NCBI RefSeq assembly: GCF_004403185.1
Contig: NZ_SOHJ01000007.1
Location: 62,001-126,000 of the forward strand
DNA length: 64,000 bases
Direction of reading: 5' to 3'
Origin: Cryobacterium suzukii
GTDB lineage: Bacteria; Actinomycetota; Actinomycetes; Actinomycetales; Microbacteriaceae
In this document: one piece after another, positions 1 to 8,636 of the stretch
Position numbering within the stretch: the first letter of the stretch is position 1
Layout of the letters: every line of letters starts with the position of its first letter
Made by a program: the position numbers and the translations under genes
Notes under the pieces: generated by a model
Told to the model about the DNA's origin: nothing
Seen by the model: the letters and a program-made list of their open reading frames with translations, nothing else
The model's database searches: none

Positions 1-797
1 AACCGAAAGAGAGAGGTGGAGATCACGCCGAGGTCCTGAGAAGGCATATAGAGGAAGGGGATATAAAACTCGTTGTAAACGGCAATGCCTTTGATGATCA
101 CGACTGTCGCCACTGCGGGCTTGAGCAGCGGCAGAATGATCCGCCAGTAAACAGTGAATCGGTTGGCCCCGTCGAGCATCGCGGCTTCGTCAAGGGAGAT
201 CGGAATCGACTGCATGAATTGCAGGAAGATGTAGATCGCCACGATGTCGGTGCCGGTGAACAGCAGGATGGCCGACCAGCGGGTGTTGAAGAGATCCAAT
301 GCGTTAATGACTTGAAATGTCGCCACCTGAGTGGTCACGGAGGGGACGAGGGTCGCCAGTAGGAACAGTCCAGACACCAGGGAGCGGCCGCGGAATCGGA
401 ACCGGTCGATGGCGTACGCAGCCATGGTGCCGATGAGCACGGTGCCGGTGATCGAGATGACAAGGATGATTCCCGTGTTCACGAATCCGATGATCATGTC
501 GCCCTGGGTGAACGCGATGACGAAGTTGTCGAAGTTTAACCAGTCACTGGGCGGTACGAGTGGACCCGTCCCTCGGTATTCCTCGGACGTCTTGAAGGCG
601 AGCATGAAGATCGTGCCGATCGGGATGAGCGCGAACAGGCAAGCCACGATGAGGGAGGCGTACTTGCCGATCGTGCCCACGGCGGCGCCCGCCGGCAGGC
701 GCCGCCGGGAGGTCGTTATAACCGGGCTGGAAGACGCAGGAAAGTCGCCGACGGGCATACCCGTGACGTCAACTTCGCGGGGTTGGGTGCTAGTCAT
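1..797 (-). CDS. Carbohydrate ABC transporter permease, MalG-type (3' end cut by window edge)
   Basis: Inner-membrane subunit of a CUT1-type sugar importer. It starts at ATG 797, overlapping the stop of the upstream permease by ATGA, so the two are translationally coupled. The 265 visible codons begin with a basic cytoplasmic tail followed by several hydrophobic segments. The family EAA loop is clear (EAAMLDGAN followed later by ILP), the site that docks on the ATPase. The C-terminal end lies off the window. No ATPase gene is visible, so an MsiK-like shared ATPase elsewhere is likely (inference). Confidence 0.93.
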   Translation of the reverse strand, partial: MTSTQPREVDVTGMPVGDFPASSSPVITTSRRRLPAGAAVGTIGKYASLIVACLFALIPIGTIFMLAFKTSEEYRGTGPLVPPSDWLNFDNFVIAFTQGDMIIGFVNTGIILVISITGTVLIGTMAAYAIDRFRFRGRSLVSGLFLLATLVPSVTTQVATFQVINALDLFNTRWSAILLFTGTDIVAIYIFLQFMQSIPISLDEAAMLDGANRFTVYWRIILPLLKPAVATVVIIKGIAVYNEFYIPFLYMPSQDLGVISTSLFR

Positions 798-1729
798 TCC
801 TGGTCCGCTTTCTCGTCGGGGAAGACGCGTCGTTGCACTGCGGTGATGATGAGGACGATCGCTAGGAGAACGACGGCCATCGCGGAGGCGAGACCGACCT
901 TGGAATAGCGGAAGGCGGTGTCGACGGTCTGGATGACGAAAGTTTCTGAGCCGTTGGCGCCGCCAGTCATGATGTACGGCATCTCGAACGCCGACAGGGC
1001 ACCCGCGATCGCGAGGATGAACGATAGTCCCAGGATGCGCCGGATGCTCGGCACGATGATGTACCGAAACTTATGCCATGAACTTGCTCCGTCAAGGTCG
1101 GCCGCCTCGTACTGCTCTGCCGGGACCGATTGGATCGCGCCGAGGAACAACACGAAGTTCAATCCCATATACCGCCAGACCGAGGTAGCAGCCAGGGAAA
1201 CGTTGACAACGGATGGGTCGCCGAGCCACTGCGGGGTCTCCTGCACCCCGAATGCGCCGAGGACGGCGTCTAGGGTTCCGTCCGGGCGGAAGAAGTAGAG
1301 AAACATCAACCCGATCGCGACTCCATTGATGAGATAGGGGAAGAAGATGACGCCCTTGAAGAAGTTGCGGAAGCGTGTTTGGAAGCTCAACAGGGCCGCA
1401 AAAAAAAGTGCGAGGCCGAGCTGAGCGATGGCCCCCGCGAGGTAGAAGAGGCTGACGAAAAACACTCGGAAGATCTCCGGGCGGGTGAAGATCTCGATGT
1501 AGTTGTCGAGGCCGACAAGAGTCTTCTCCGGATCCAGGCCGTCCCAGTCAGTGACGCTGTACCAGAACATGTTCGCGACCGGGATGTAGGTCAAGACGAA
1601 GAGGAACGCGAGCGGCACCGCCAGGAACAGCCATGGCATGATGCGTCGGCCGGTGAGTCGCTGTTTGCGGCCGGGACGAATCGGTTTGCTGGCCCCGACC
1701 TCGAGAGGAGGGGCGTCAGTGATCGCCAT
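794..1729 (-). CDS. Carbohydrate ABC transporter permease, MalF-type
   Basis: 311-residue inner-membrane permease that pairs with the downstream MalG-type protein. After a basic N-terminus (RPGRKQRLTGRR) there are about six hydrophobic helices. The EAA loop reads EQYEAADLDGASSWHKF with IVP following. The start ATG 1729 has an AAAGGA ribosome site. It lies 87 bp downstream of the binding-protein gene, and a strong hairpin occupies that gap. Substrate is inferred from the neighbouring GH5 enzyme to be a plant or fungal oligosaccharide. Confidence 0.94.
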   Translation of the reverse strand: MAITDAPPLEVGASKPIRPGRKQRLTGRRIMPWLFLAVPLAFLFVLTYIPVANMFWYSVTDWDGLDPEKTLVGLDNYIEIFTRPEIFRVFFVSLFYLAGAIAQLGLALFFAALLSFQTRFRNFFKGVIFFPYLINGVAIGLMFLYFFRPDGTLDAVLGAFGVQETPQWLGDPSVVNVSLAATSVWRYMGLNFVLFLGAIQSVPAEQYEAADLDGASSWHKFRYIIVPSIRRILGLSFILAIAGALSAFEMPYIMTGGANGSETFVIQTVDTAFRYSKVGLASAMAVVLLAIVLIITAVQRRVFPDEKADQE

Positions 1730-1776
1730 GACGATCCTTTCGGCATCTGAGTGGATGCGGTTGAAGATGGGGGAGG

Positions 1777-1810
1777 GATGGGCGGCACACTAAAAAGCGT
1801 GCCGCCCATC
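1777..1810 (-). terminator. Perfect 12-bp hairpin between binding-protein and permease genes
   Basis: Arms GATGGGCGGCAC (1777-1788) and GTGCCGCCCATC (1799-1810) are perfectly complementary around a 10-nt loop. No U-tract follows on the transcribed strand. It sits just after the binding-protein stop and before the permease genes. That is the usual place for a partial terminator or mRNA-stabilising hairpin that keeps binding protein in excess over permeases (inference). Confidence 0.7.
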
Positions 1811-1816
1811 GGGTCG

Positions 1817-3136
1817 CTACTCGGAGATTGTGGCGCGGGCTGTGGCCCAACGTTCGTTCAAATCATCGAACAGGGATTGCTTGTCGCCGTCTCCGGCACC
1901 GCGGGCGGCGTCGATGATCTTCTGGCGGTACGAGTTGCCGAAGAGGTCGATTTCAGCCTCGTTTGCGATGTCCGTGATGACGGCCTCCTTGCCGACAGGG
2001 TCCGGTGCGAGTTCGAGGTACTCCACGCCCAGTTCGGTGAAGTCGGAGAGGGTGTCGGGCGCGTCCGCGTCGATGACGGGGCTGATCGCGCCCTGGCTAG
2101 CGGCGAATCCAGACTCGTCTGTGAACCAGTCGACCCAGGCGCGAGCGGTGGCCTTGTTGTCAGAGTTCTTGTTGATCGCGAGGAACTTGTCCGAGGCGGT
2201 CACTGAGGTGAATGTGCTGTTCTGAGCCCAGGGCATCGGCCAGAATCCGATGAGGTCACGCGACTCGCCGGCCTTTTCCGCGGCATCCTGCATCTGAGCG
2301 ACGGCCCACGAGCCGAGAATCATCGAGCCGATTTCGCCGGTGGCGAGGAGGTCTTTGGATTCTTCCCAGTTCGTGGTCGTGGGGTCGTCTTCGCTGTAGC
2401 CAGCGGCCACGGTGTCGTAGAGCAGCCCGTCGATGTTGTACTGGTCGTTGCCCTCTGTCCAGGGGGCATCGTCTGCGATCATCTGGCTGCGCACGTCCGC
2501 GCCCTGGACGGTCCCGAGATTGCCCTCAATAGTCGCCAGGGGCCATCCGTCCTTGTAATTGGTGTAGTACGGCGTTACGCCGTTTTCCTTGATCTTCCCC
2601 AAAGCCGTCAGGTACTCAGCTTCCGTGGTCGGGGGAGAGGTGATGCCGGCAGCGGTCCAGACGTCACGGTTGAACACGTAGCCCATCGCGGAGCCGAAGG
2701 TCGAGATGCCATAGGCGGTGCCGTCGAAGGAACCTTCGTTGGTGAAGCGGTACTCCTTGGACAGCTCGTCCGTGGAGCCGAGGGGCTCAAAGTAGTTCGC
2801 GTATTTGTCTTTGGTGACGTTTGAACTCGGGATGAGCAATACGTCGCCGTAGTCCTTGGAGTTCAGGCGAATCTTGGTGTCGCCTTCGTAGTCGGTGAGG
2901 GCCTCGAATTTGACGGTGGTTCCCGGATACTTCTTTTCGAAGGTCGCGGCGTAGTCGGCGAAGGTGGTGTCGACGAGGTCGGTGCGGTTGGTGAGCACGG
3001 TGATCTCGCCGGCTGGTTCGCCGGAGTCGTTGGCTGCGGAGTTGCCGGCGCATCCGGACAGGGCCAGCGCGGCGGTCACCGCGATGGCGGTAGCGCCCAT
3101 CAGCGCGGTCCGGCGGATGTGTTGCGTGTGTTGCAC
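1817..3136 (-). CDS. Sugar-binding lipoprotein of ABC transporter (SBP family 1)
   Basis: 439 residues, starting at GTG 3136 with AGGAG six bases upstream. The N-terminus is a lipoprotein signal: a basic start, a hydrophobic stretch, then the lipobox LSGCAG with the acylated Cys near residue 29. The mature part resembles CUT1 extracellular binding proteins for oligosaccharides (ITVLTNRTDLVDTTF start, later a GSWAVAQM segment). It captures substrate outside the membrane for the MalF/MalG pair. It lies 83 bp downstream of the GH5 gene in the same direction, probably one transcription unit. Confidence 0.94.
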   Translation of the reverse strand: MQHTQHIRRTALMGATAIAVTAALALSGCAGNSAANDSGEPAGEITVLTNRTDLVDTTFADYAATFEKKYPGTTVKFEALTDYEGDTKIRLNSKDYGDVLLIPSSNVTKDKYANYFEPLGSTDELSKEYRFTNEGSFDGTAYGISTFGSAMGYVFNRDVWTAAGITSPPTTEAEYLTALGKIKENGVTPYYTNYKDGWPLATIEGNLGTVQGADVRSQMIADDAPWTEGNDQYNIDGLLYDTVAAGYSEDDPTTTNWEESKDLLATGEIGSMILGSWAVAQMQDAAEKAGESRDLIGFWPMPWAQNSTFTSVTASDKFLAINKNSDNKATARAWVDWFTDESGFAASQGAISPVIDADAPDTLSDFTELGVEYLELAPDPVGKEAVITDIANEAEIDLFGNSYRQKIIDAARGAGDGDKQSLFDDLNERWATARATISE

Positions 3137-3219
3137 GATTTTCTCCTAGGTTTGTCGTCGCCGCCATTGGCGACCGGGTGTGCGGTTCGGGATAAAGAGG
3201 GGATGGAAGTGAGGCGGCG

Positions 3220-6204
3220 CTAACGGCCGACCACGACAGTGGCGACGTCGTCGATCGTCATGGTGCCGGTGCCAGTCCCGTTGATATACAGCGCGTACTG
3301 CGTGACGGTGGTGAGGTCGAGGTCGATCTGTGGCGCCCACGACGGGGATGCGAAGTCAGTGAAGGGAATGGTGAATGTTTGAGATCCGTTCGTTGGCGGC
3401 GTTATCGACGCCTCCCAATAGGCGCCGTTCGCGACGAATTGAACCGAGAGTGAATTGCTCACATCGGCATTCACGTTAAGCGTCAGACCGGAGTACCCCC
3501 ACCAGTTTTGCGCGGTGCCAAAAGTGTTCACGGTGCCGGCATAGCCGGCGGTGCCGAGGTCATAATCGAACCGAGCCGCCTGGCTACCATTCGCATCCTG
3601 AGCGGTGAGCGAAGGCGTGATAGCGCCGCCGCCGGTGTTGCGGACGTAGGCGGCCTGCAGGTCGGCATCGGCGGCATAACCGTCGAAGTCGTCTACAACG
3701 ATAGGTTCAGAGGGACGGGCAGCAGTGGAGAAGCCGCGTCGCTCCGAGGTGGTCGAACCGATGCCATTCACCGCCGTTACCTGCCAGGAGTAGGAAGTTT
3801 CCGGGTCAAGTTCGAGAGCCGGGCGATAGCCCGTGGCGATTAGGCCGGTTGCGGAGATAACGAGCGTTCCGGGATCGTTCGTTTTCCACAGTTCGAACCG
3901 GTAGTAGGCGGCAGAGACGGCGGTTTCCCAGGAAAAAGTCGGCGTGGCGGGGACTGATACCGCACCCGTTTCGGGAGCTCCAAGTTCGACTGCGCCGGGC
4001 GCAGTCAGTGGTGCCGCATTTGGGGAAAATAGACTGATCGAGCCGATCTGGGGGGTCCAAATCTCGCCGGGCAACTGGGGCCAGGACACTCGGAGGTGGT
4101 TGATGCCGGTCAAGCCGTCGACACTGTACGTATACGGCTTCCAGTTCCCTTCACCGGCGCGCGTCTGCGTTTGGAGAGTTGTCCAGTTGGCCCCATCGGC
4201 AGACCCCTCGACAGTGAGAGGGGTGATGGCCTGGTCGGGCCAATACCACGCGTCGATGTCGGCGCCACTGATGTCATCGAACGCCCAGGACAGGCTTGCC
4301 GGATCGGCGCTGTCGCGTTTCACGCGAGATGCGTCGCCTCCGAACGCCGAAGGGTTGCTGCTGTCGAACGAGAGGTTGCTGCTGTGTTGCTCAGTTTTCG
4401 AGAAGTCATTCAGGGGGTCGAAGAGTGCGACAGTCTCGACTGCGCTGGTGATGGTGGCGCGTTCGACTCTGCCGTTGCCTCGCCAGCTAAGGCGGAGCGC
4501 GCTTCCGGAGAGGCCGTCGGCTTCTACGAAGCTGTGTCCACCACGCACAATGGTCTCGGTCGGTACCACTGTCCAACTCGTTCCATCGACGCTCGTCGAC
4601 ACGACGGCGGATTTCGGGTCGGTGACTTGGAACTTCGCCCGAGTGAGGCCTTCGCTCTGCCACGTGATATTGGCGGTGCCGCCTTTTGTTCCCGCGGCGA
4701 CGCCGCCGGCAGGGGTGGCGAGTATGTCGGCTCCTTCGTGGGCTGAGGTGAGTAACCAGCTCTCGAGCGGGTCGACGAGGACATCTCCTTCGTCGGGTGC
4801 CGTGACGGCATCGGAGGCACTCCGGCGACGGTCATCGGCGTCGACTGGGACTACCCGGTAAGCGGCGCCGTCCGGTGTTTCGTAATCCGTGACGGGGGAC
4901 GCTGAGGCGGACACCGCCGTGTCAGTCACGTCGACCCACTTGCTCCCGTCGGTCGACCGCTGCACGATGTACTCGGCAGCGCCCGCAGTCCCGCGCCAGG
5001 CGACAACGTTGATGCCGTAGTTCTGAGTGATCGCGGTGATCAGAGGAGTGCCGAGTTTAAGGTGTCCCGGCTTGCTCCCTGTCGCGGCGCTGTAGCGCTG
5101 GATGGCGTCAACGTTCTCCTTCGCGCGCTCCGAATCTCCTGGGTAGTGAAGGGTGAACCCGTCGTCGTGCTGGACCTGGGCACCGCGATCGTTGTTACCG
5201 AAGAGCGACCAAAAGAACATTCCCGAGACGTTCGGATCGGCGGCCGCGGCGTCCATGAGTTCCGCGGTCGCGGCCGTGGAGGCGTACTCGCCCGCGATAT
5301 ACACCTTGTCGGCGGCAGCTACAACGGCGGCGTCTGCGGAGACACGTTCGGCAGTTGGAGGGTAGTAGTGCACATCGACGATGTCGAGGTCGGGGGCTGC
5401 AAGGGTGTCCGGGTCGATGTCGAAGCGGCGGCCCGCTGCTACGAGCTGTTGCGGCGCCTGATGTTTGATGTGGGCGACCTGGGTATTGATCCAATCGAGA
5501 GTCATGCCCTCGAGTTCGTTGCCGAGCTCCCAGGCCATGATCGTCGGGTCATCGACGTAACGGGTACCGGTGATCGAGTTCGTGTGCGCGAGGATGTAGT
5601 CGACGTAGTCCTGATACGCGGTGATCGCGGACGGGTCGCTGTAAAACTGGTCTGCGTCGAGCCCGAGCGGCGTCGTGAAGTCGCGGTGGCCGCCGTGGTA
5701 ATACTCCCACTCGTCGGTCAGAGGTAATACGAGGCGGATGCCCAGCGTTCCGGCGTAGGCGACGGCGAAGTCGATGGTGCGGAAAGCTTGTTCGTTGTAC
5801 TGACCGAGTGCAGGCATGAGGGCCAGCGGATCTGCATTGTCCTGACTGGTGGAAGTAGCCATGTGGGAACGCACGACGGTGATGCCCATCTCAGCGGCGG
5901 TATCCAGCGCATCCTTGATGCGGAAAAATGTCGGATAGTTGACTCCACCGACGTTTTCATCGAGACCCAGCCAGTAGATGTTGGTTCCGCTGGCGCGGAA
6001 TTGCTCGCCATTAAGCATAAGAGAGCTGCCATCGCGCTGCACGAAGTCGGTGTTTTCGTTCTTCCAGTCGGAATTTTGCGCGCTGGCACCCGCAGGGGAG
6101 CCTGCGACCAGGGATGCGGCCGTGATGGCAACGAGAGCGAGTCCTGCCACGGATGAGCGAGGGTGCTGCCGCGGTGATGCGGACGGGTGGGGGGCACGTT
6201 TCAT
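3220..6204 (-). CDS. Secreted multidomain glycoside hydrolase family 5 enzyme, mannanase-like
   Basis: 994 residues. A signal peptide (residues 1 to about 42, ending GASAQ) precedes a GH5-type barrel at about 50-380. The acid/base Glu is E230 in ELGNELEG and the nucleophile is E306 in YIAGEY. The FRASGTNIYW motif resembles GH5 beta-mannanases. Next come a fibronectin III-like stretch, a long region with two discoidin-like beta modules, another Fn3-like domain (about 745-835) and a C-terminal carbohydrate-binding domain starting at VVDDFDGY (about 840-994). Start ATG 6204 has GGAG upstream. It probably releases mannooligosaccharides imported by the adjacent ABC system. GH5 is well supported; the exact substrate is inference. 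Confidence 0.88.
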   Translation of the reverse strand: MKRAPHPSASPRQHPRSSVAGLALVAITAASLVAGSPAGASAQNSDWKNENTDFVQRDGSSLMLNGEQFRASGTNIYWLGLDENVGGVNYPTFFRIKDALDTAAEMGITVVRSHMATSTSQDNADPLALMPALGQYNEQAFRTIDFAVAYAGTLGIRLVLPLTDEWEYYHGGHRDFTTPLGLDADQFYSDPSAITAYQDYVDYILAHTNSITGTRYVDDPTIMAWELGNELEGMTLDWINTQVAHIKHQAPQQLVAAGRRFDIDPDTLAAPDLDIVDVHYYPPTAERVSADAAVVAAADKVYIAGEYASTAATAELMDAAAADPNVSGMFFWSLFGNNDRGAQVQHDDGFTLHYPGDSERAKENVDAIQRYSAATGSKPGHLKLGTPLITAITQNYGINVVAWRGTAGAAEYIVQRSTDGSKWVDVTDTAVSASASPVTDYETPDGAAYRVVPVDADDRRRSASDAVTAPDEGDVLVDPLESWLLTSAHEGADILATPAGGVAAGTKGGTANITWQSEGLTRAKFQVTDPKSAVVSTSVDGTSWTVVPTETIVRGGHSFVEADGLSGSALRLSWRGNGRVERATITSAVETVALFDPLNDFSKTEQHSSNLSFDSSNPSAFGGDASRVKRDSADPASLSWAFDDISGADIDAWYWPDQAITPLTVEGSADGANWTTLQTQTRAGEGNWKPYTYSVDGLTGINHLRVSWPQLPGEIWTPQIGSISLFSPNAAPLTAPGAVELGAPETGAVSVPATPTFSWETAVSAAYYRFELWKTNDPGTLVISATGLIATGYRPALELDPETSYSWQVTAVNGIGSTTSERRGFSTAARPSEPIVVDDFDGYAADADLQAAYVRNTGGGAITPSLTAQDANGSQAARFDYDLGTAGYAGTVNTFGTAQNWWGYSGLTLNVNADVSNSLSVQFVANGAYWEASITPPTNGSQTFTIPFTDFASPSWAPQIDLDLTTVTQYALYINGTGTGTMTIDDVATVVVGR

Positions 6205-6308
6205 TCTTGCCAGGGCTCCTTCGACCGGGGACGTGTCTTCTTGCCGAGCGACCCTGCGGGTGCGGGATCCTGTGACGCCACCTCATCGTTGCCGATGTCT
6301 AACCCCAC

Positions 6309-6338
6309 TGTCAAGCACATACATAAATTATTTATGTA
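6309..6338 (-). promoter_or_regulatory. 19-bp palindrome next to a TTGACA -35 box upstream of the GH5 gene
   Basis: TACATAAAT (6320-6328), one spacer base, then ATTTATGTA (6330-6338) form a perfect 9-bp inverted repeat, strikingly AT-rich in this GC-rich DNA. On the minus strand it is followed five bases later by TTGACA (6314-6309). No convincing -10 box was found. This fits an operator or activator site for the GH5/ABC unit. The cognate regulator is not identified; the nearby ROK protein is one candidate. Confidence 0.55.
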
Positions 6339-6379
6339 AGAATTGATGAGTGGATATCCGCTGGCTGGAGGCCGATAGC

Positions 6380-7243
6380 TTAGGTCGTTATAACAGGGAG
6401 CGGAGCCCCGGTCGACTCGCGCGTGATGATCACCACCGGGGGGCTGGCAATCGATTGGGCCGATGCCAAGACAATCTCCGCGAGAATCCCCTGACCGGTC
6501 AGCATCCCAATCACCTGGACATCATGCGACACAGCCGACAGCGGCGGTTCGCTCAATTGGCACTGAGCAGAGTCGTCCCATGCAAGCAACGAGAAACCTC
6601 CGGGAACCGAAATTCCCAGCTCCCGCGCTGCATCGAGCGCCCCGAGCGCCATCAGATCATTGTCGAGGATCGCGGCAGTCGGTTGTTCCCGATGTGCGCA
6701 CAGCGTCCTCATGCAACGTTCACCCGATACACGGGAGTAATCCCCATTTTGCGCGACCGGCTCGATACCGAGGCGCTCGCACTCCCGAAGGAAAACGTCG
6801 CGCCGGATCCTGGTATGCAGCAGCGTGTCTGGGCCGCCGACGTGAGCGATCCGGGTATGGCCGAGTCTGGCAAGATATTCGACAGCATCACGCATGGCTA
6901 TGTCGTCGTTTGTCCACACGGCTCGGAAGCCCGAAGCTGCGCTGGGTGGGCCTACGACAATCGCAGGCAGACCCAGCGAGCGGACCAGCTGCGGACGCGG
7001 GTCATCAATGGCGAGGTCGACGAGGATGACGCCGCTGACTTCGCCGTCGGCGCTCCAGCGGCGGTAGGTCGCAACCTCCGCAGTGGAATTTGGCAGCACA
7101 TTCAAGAGGACCGAATACCCAGCTGGGCGCACAACCTGTTCTATTCCGGCGATGAACTCATGGAAGTACGGCTCCGCACCCATGATTTCCGTCGCCCGTA
7201 CCAGGGCGAGGCCGATCGGGCGCAGCGGGGGGTGGTCAGTCAC
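6380..7243 (-). CDS. LacI-type sugar-sensor domain protein without an HTH
   Basis: 287 residues covering only the periplasmic-binding-protein-like effector domain of LacI/GalR regulators. It begins where that domain normally starts (IGLALVRATEIMG) and contains HTRIAHVGGP, AAILDNDLMALGAL and LLAWDDS. The roughly 55-residue N-terminal helix-turn-helix and hinge are absent. The start is GTG 7243 with AAGAAGG just upstream. The frame hits a stop at 7283-7285, and the sequence above it encodes no HTH. It is divergent from the ROK regulator. It may bind the locus sugar in the cytosol and act through a partner, or be a decayed repressor. Confidence 0.85.
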   Translation of the reverse strand: MTDHPPLRPIGLALVRATEIMGAEPYFHEFIAGIEQVVRPAGYSVLLNVLPNSTAEVATYRRWSADGEVSGVILVDLAIDDPRPQLVRSLGLPAIVVGPPSAASGFRAVWTNDDIAMRDAVEYLARLGHTRIAHVGGPDTLLHTRIRRDVFLRECERLGIEPVAQNGDYSRVSGERCMRTLCAHREQPTAAILDNDLMALGALDAARELGISVPGGFSLLAWDDSAQCQLSEPPLSAVSHDVQVIGMLTGQGILAEIVLASAQSIASPPVVIITRESTGAPLPVITT

Positions 7244-7397
7244 GGGGGCCTTCTTTCGGTAAGACAGCTCCAGCGTAGATGCCTACGGCCCCTCTGCCAT
7301 CGCATTCGGCGGGACGGTGGGGCACCGATCCCAATTGAACTCGCCAGTGCGCCTGTGGCTTTACCGTACGCTAGCGAGCAGACCGAGAGGAGTAACA

Positions 7398-8636
7398 GTG
7401 GCCCGTCCTGAAGCGACTCCGGCGGCTCCGGGCAGTCGTGCCCTGGTCGTCGACCTCATCCGTTCCTCCGGTCCGATTAGCCGCGTTGAACTGACCGCGG
7501 CGACCGGGCTAACGCAGCCGGCGATCTCCATGATCGTGCGCAAATTACTTACCGATGGAATAGTCCGATTGACCGGATCCACCGCAACTGGGGGCAAGCC
7601 GCGGCAGATGCTCGAGATTAATGCCCGCGCCCGCATCGGAGTCGGTATTCAACTCGCTTTCGAAGCGATCACCCTCGTTGCTACGGACACTTCTGGCGGC
7701 GTCATCGCACGTCACCAGATTGACGGTGCGGCACTGGCCCCGCCCGAGAAAGTCACCCGCCGCATAGTTCAAGGGTACGTGGACTTCGTGCGTGGGAGCG
7801 GGCTCGATCAAACCACGATCGCCGGTGTCGCTATCGTCGCCCCGGGACCGATCGACCAGAAAGCTGGACGTATACTGGGCCCGCCAACCCTCCAGCATTG
7901 GCGAGACTTTCCGCTACGCGAGGAAATCGGCTCGGGGGTCGGCGTACCGCTACTCGTCGACAACGACGCCGCTGCTGCCGGGATAGGCGAGTTTTGGAGC
8001 CGAGGTGTTTCGCGGCACGAGACTTTCGGCAGCATTTACATCGGCTCGGGAATCGGTGCCGGGGTCGTGCTCGACGGTGCGCTGTACCGAGGTGCCAGCT
8101 CCAACGCGGCCGAGATCGGTCACGTCACGGTCGTTCCCGGCGGCCGCGAGTGTTTCTGCGGCAATTTCGGCTGCCTTGAACGCTACGCCGCCCCATCGGC
8201 CGTGCTGAGTGAAGCGTCGGCGAATAAGCGGGCGTTCGACGACCTCGACCTCACCTTCGAGGTCGAACGGAACGCTCGCGACTTCGACGTCCTAGGACTC
8301 GCCGCGATTAACGGACACGCTGCAGCCCGTACGCTCATACAACGATCCGCGGTGTATCTGGCCGAGGGCGCCGTAACACTGGCTAACTTATTCGACCTCG
8401 ATGCCCTGATCTTGACGGGGCCCGGCGTCGCCATTGCCGGATCCATGTACACGCGAGCGATTAGAACCCGGCTCGAGTCGCAACGATTCGCCCGCAGCAC
8501 ACACCCCATCAGCGTTGAGCTCTCAGCAAACCCGCGTGACGCAGCCGCCATCGGCGCGTCGTCTCTCGTCCTACAAAGCACCCTTTCGCCTGGCCACGGA
8601 CCAGTCCTACATCGATCCGCCCGCGATCGTGGCTGA
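7398..8636 (+). CDS. ROK-family transcriptional regulator
   Basis: 412 residues from GTG 7398, preceded by GAGAGGAG; a longer in-frame version from 7317 lacks a ribosome site. The N-terminal winged HTH (SRVELTAATGLTQPAISMIV) is followed by a sugar-kinase-like fold with DNDAAAAGIGEFW, GSGIGAGVVLDG and the ROK zinc motif CFCGNFGCLE. NagC/XylR-type proteins of this kind sense sugars and control carbohydrate genes. It is divergent from the HTH-less LacI sensor and overlaps the esterase gene downstream, so it is the best candidate regulator of the locus. Confidence 0.92.
   Translation: MARPEATPAAPGSRALVVDLIRSSGPISRVELTAATGLTQPAISMIVRKLLTDGIVRLTGSTATGGKPRQMLEINARARIGVGIQLAFEAITLVATDTSGGVIARHQIDGAALAPPEKVTRRIVQGYVDFVRGSGLDQTTIAGVAIVAPGPIDQKAGRILGPPTLQHWRDFPLREEIGSGVGVPLLVDNDAAAAGIGEFWSRGVSRHETFGSIYIGSGIGAGVVLDGALYRGASSNAAEIGHVTVVPGGRECFCGNFGCLERYAAPSAVLSEASANKRAFDDLDLTFEVERNARDFDVLGLAAINGHAAARTLIQRSAVYLAEGAVTLANLFDLDALILTGPGVAIAGSMYTRAIRTRLESQRFARSTHPISVELSANPRDAAAIGASSLVLQSTLSPGHGPVLHRSARDRG

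Noticed and set aside
5062-5727. Long plus-strand frame of 221 codons inside the GH5 gene
   Set aside because: It is antisense to a gene with signal peptide, catalytic motifs and ribosome site; its sequence is repetitive Val/Gly/Arg with no family resemblance.
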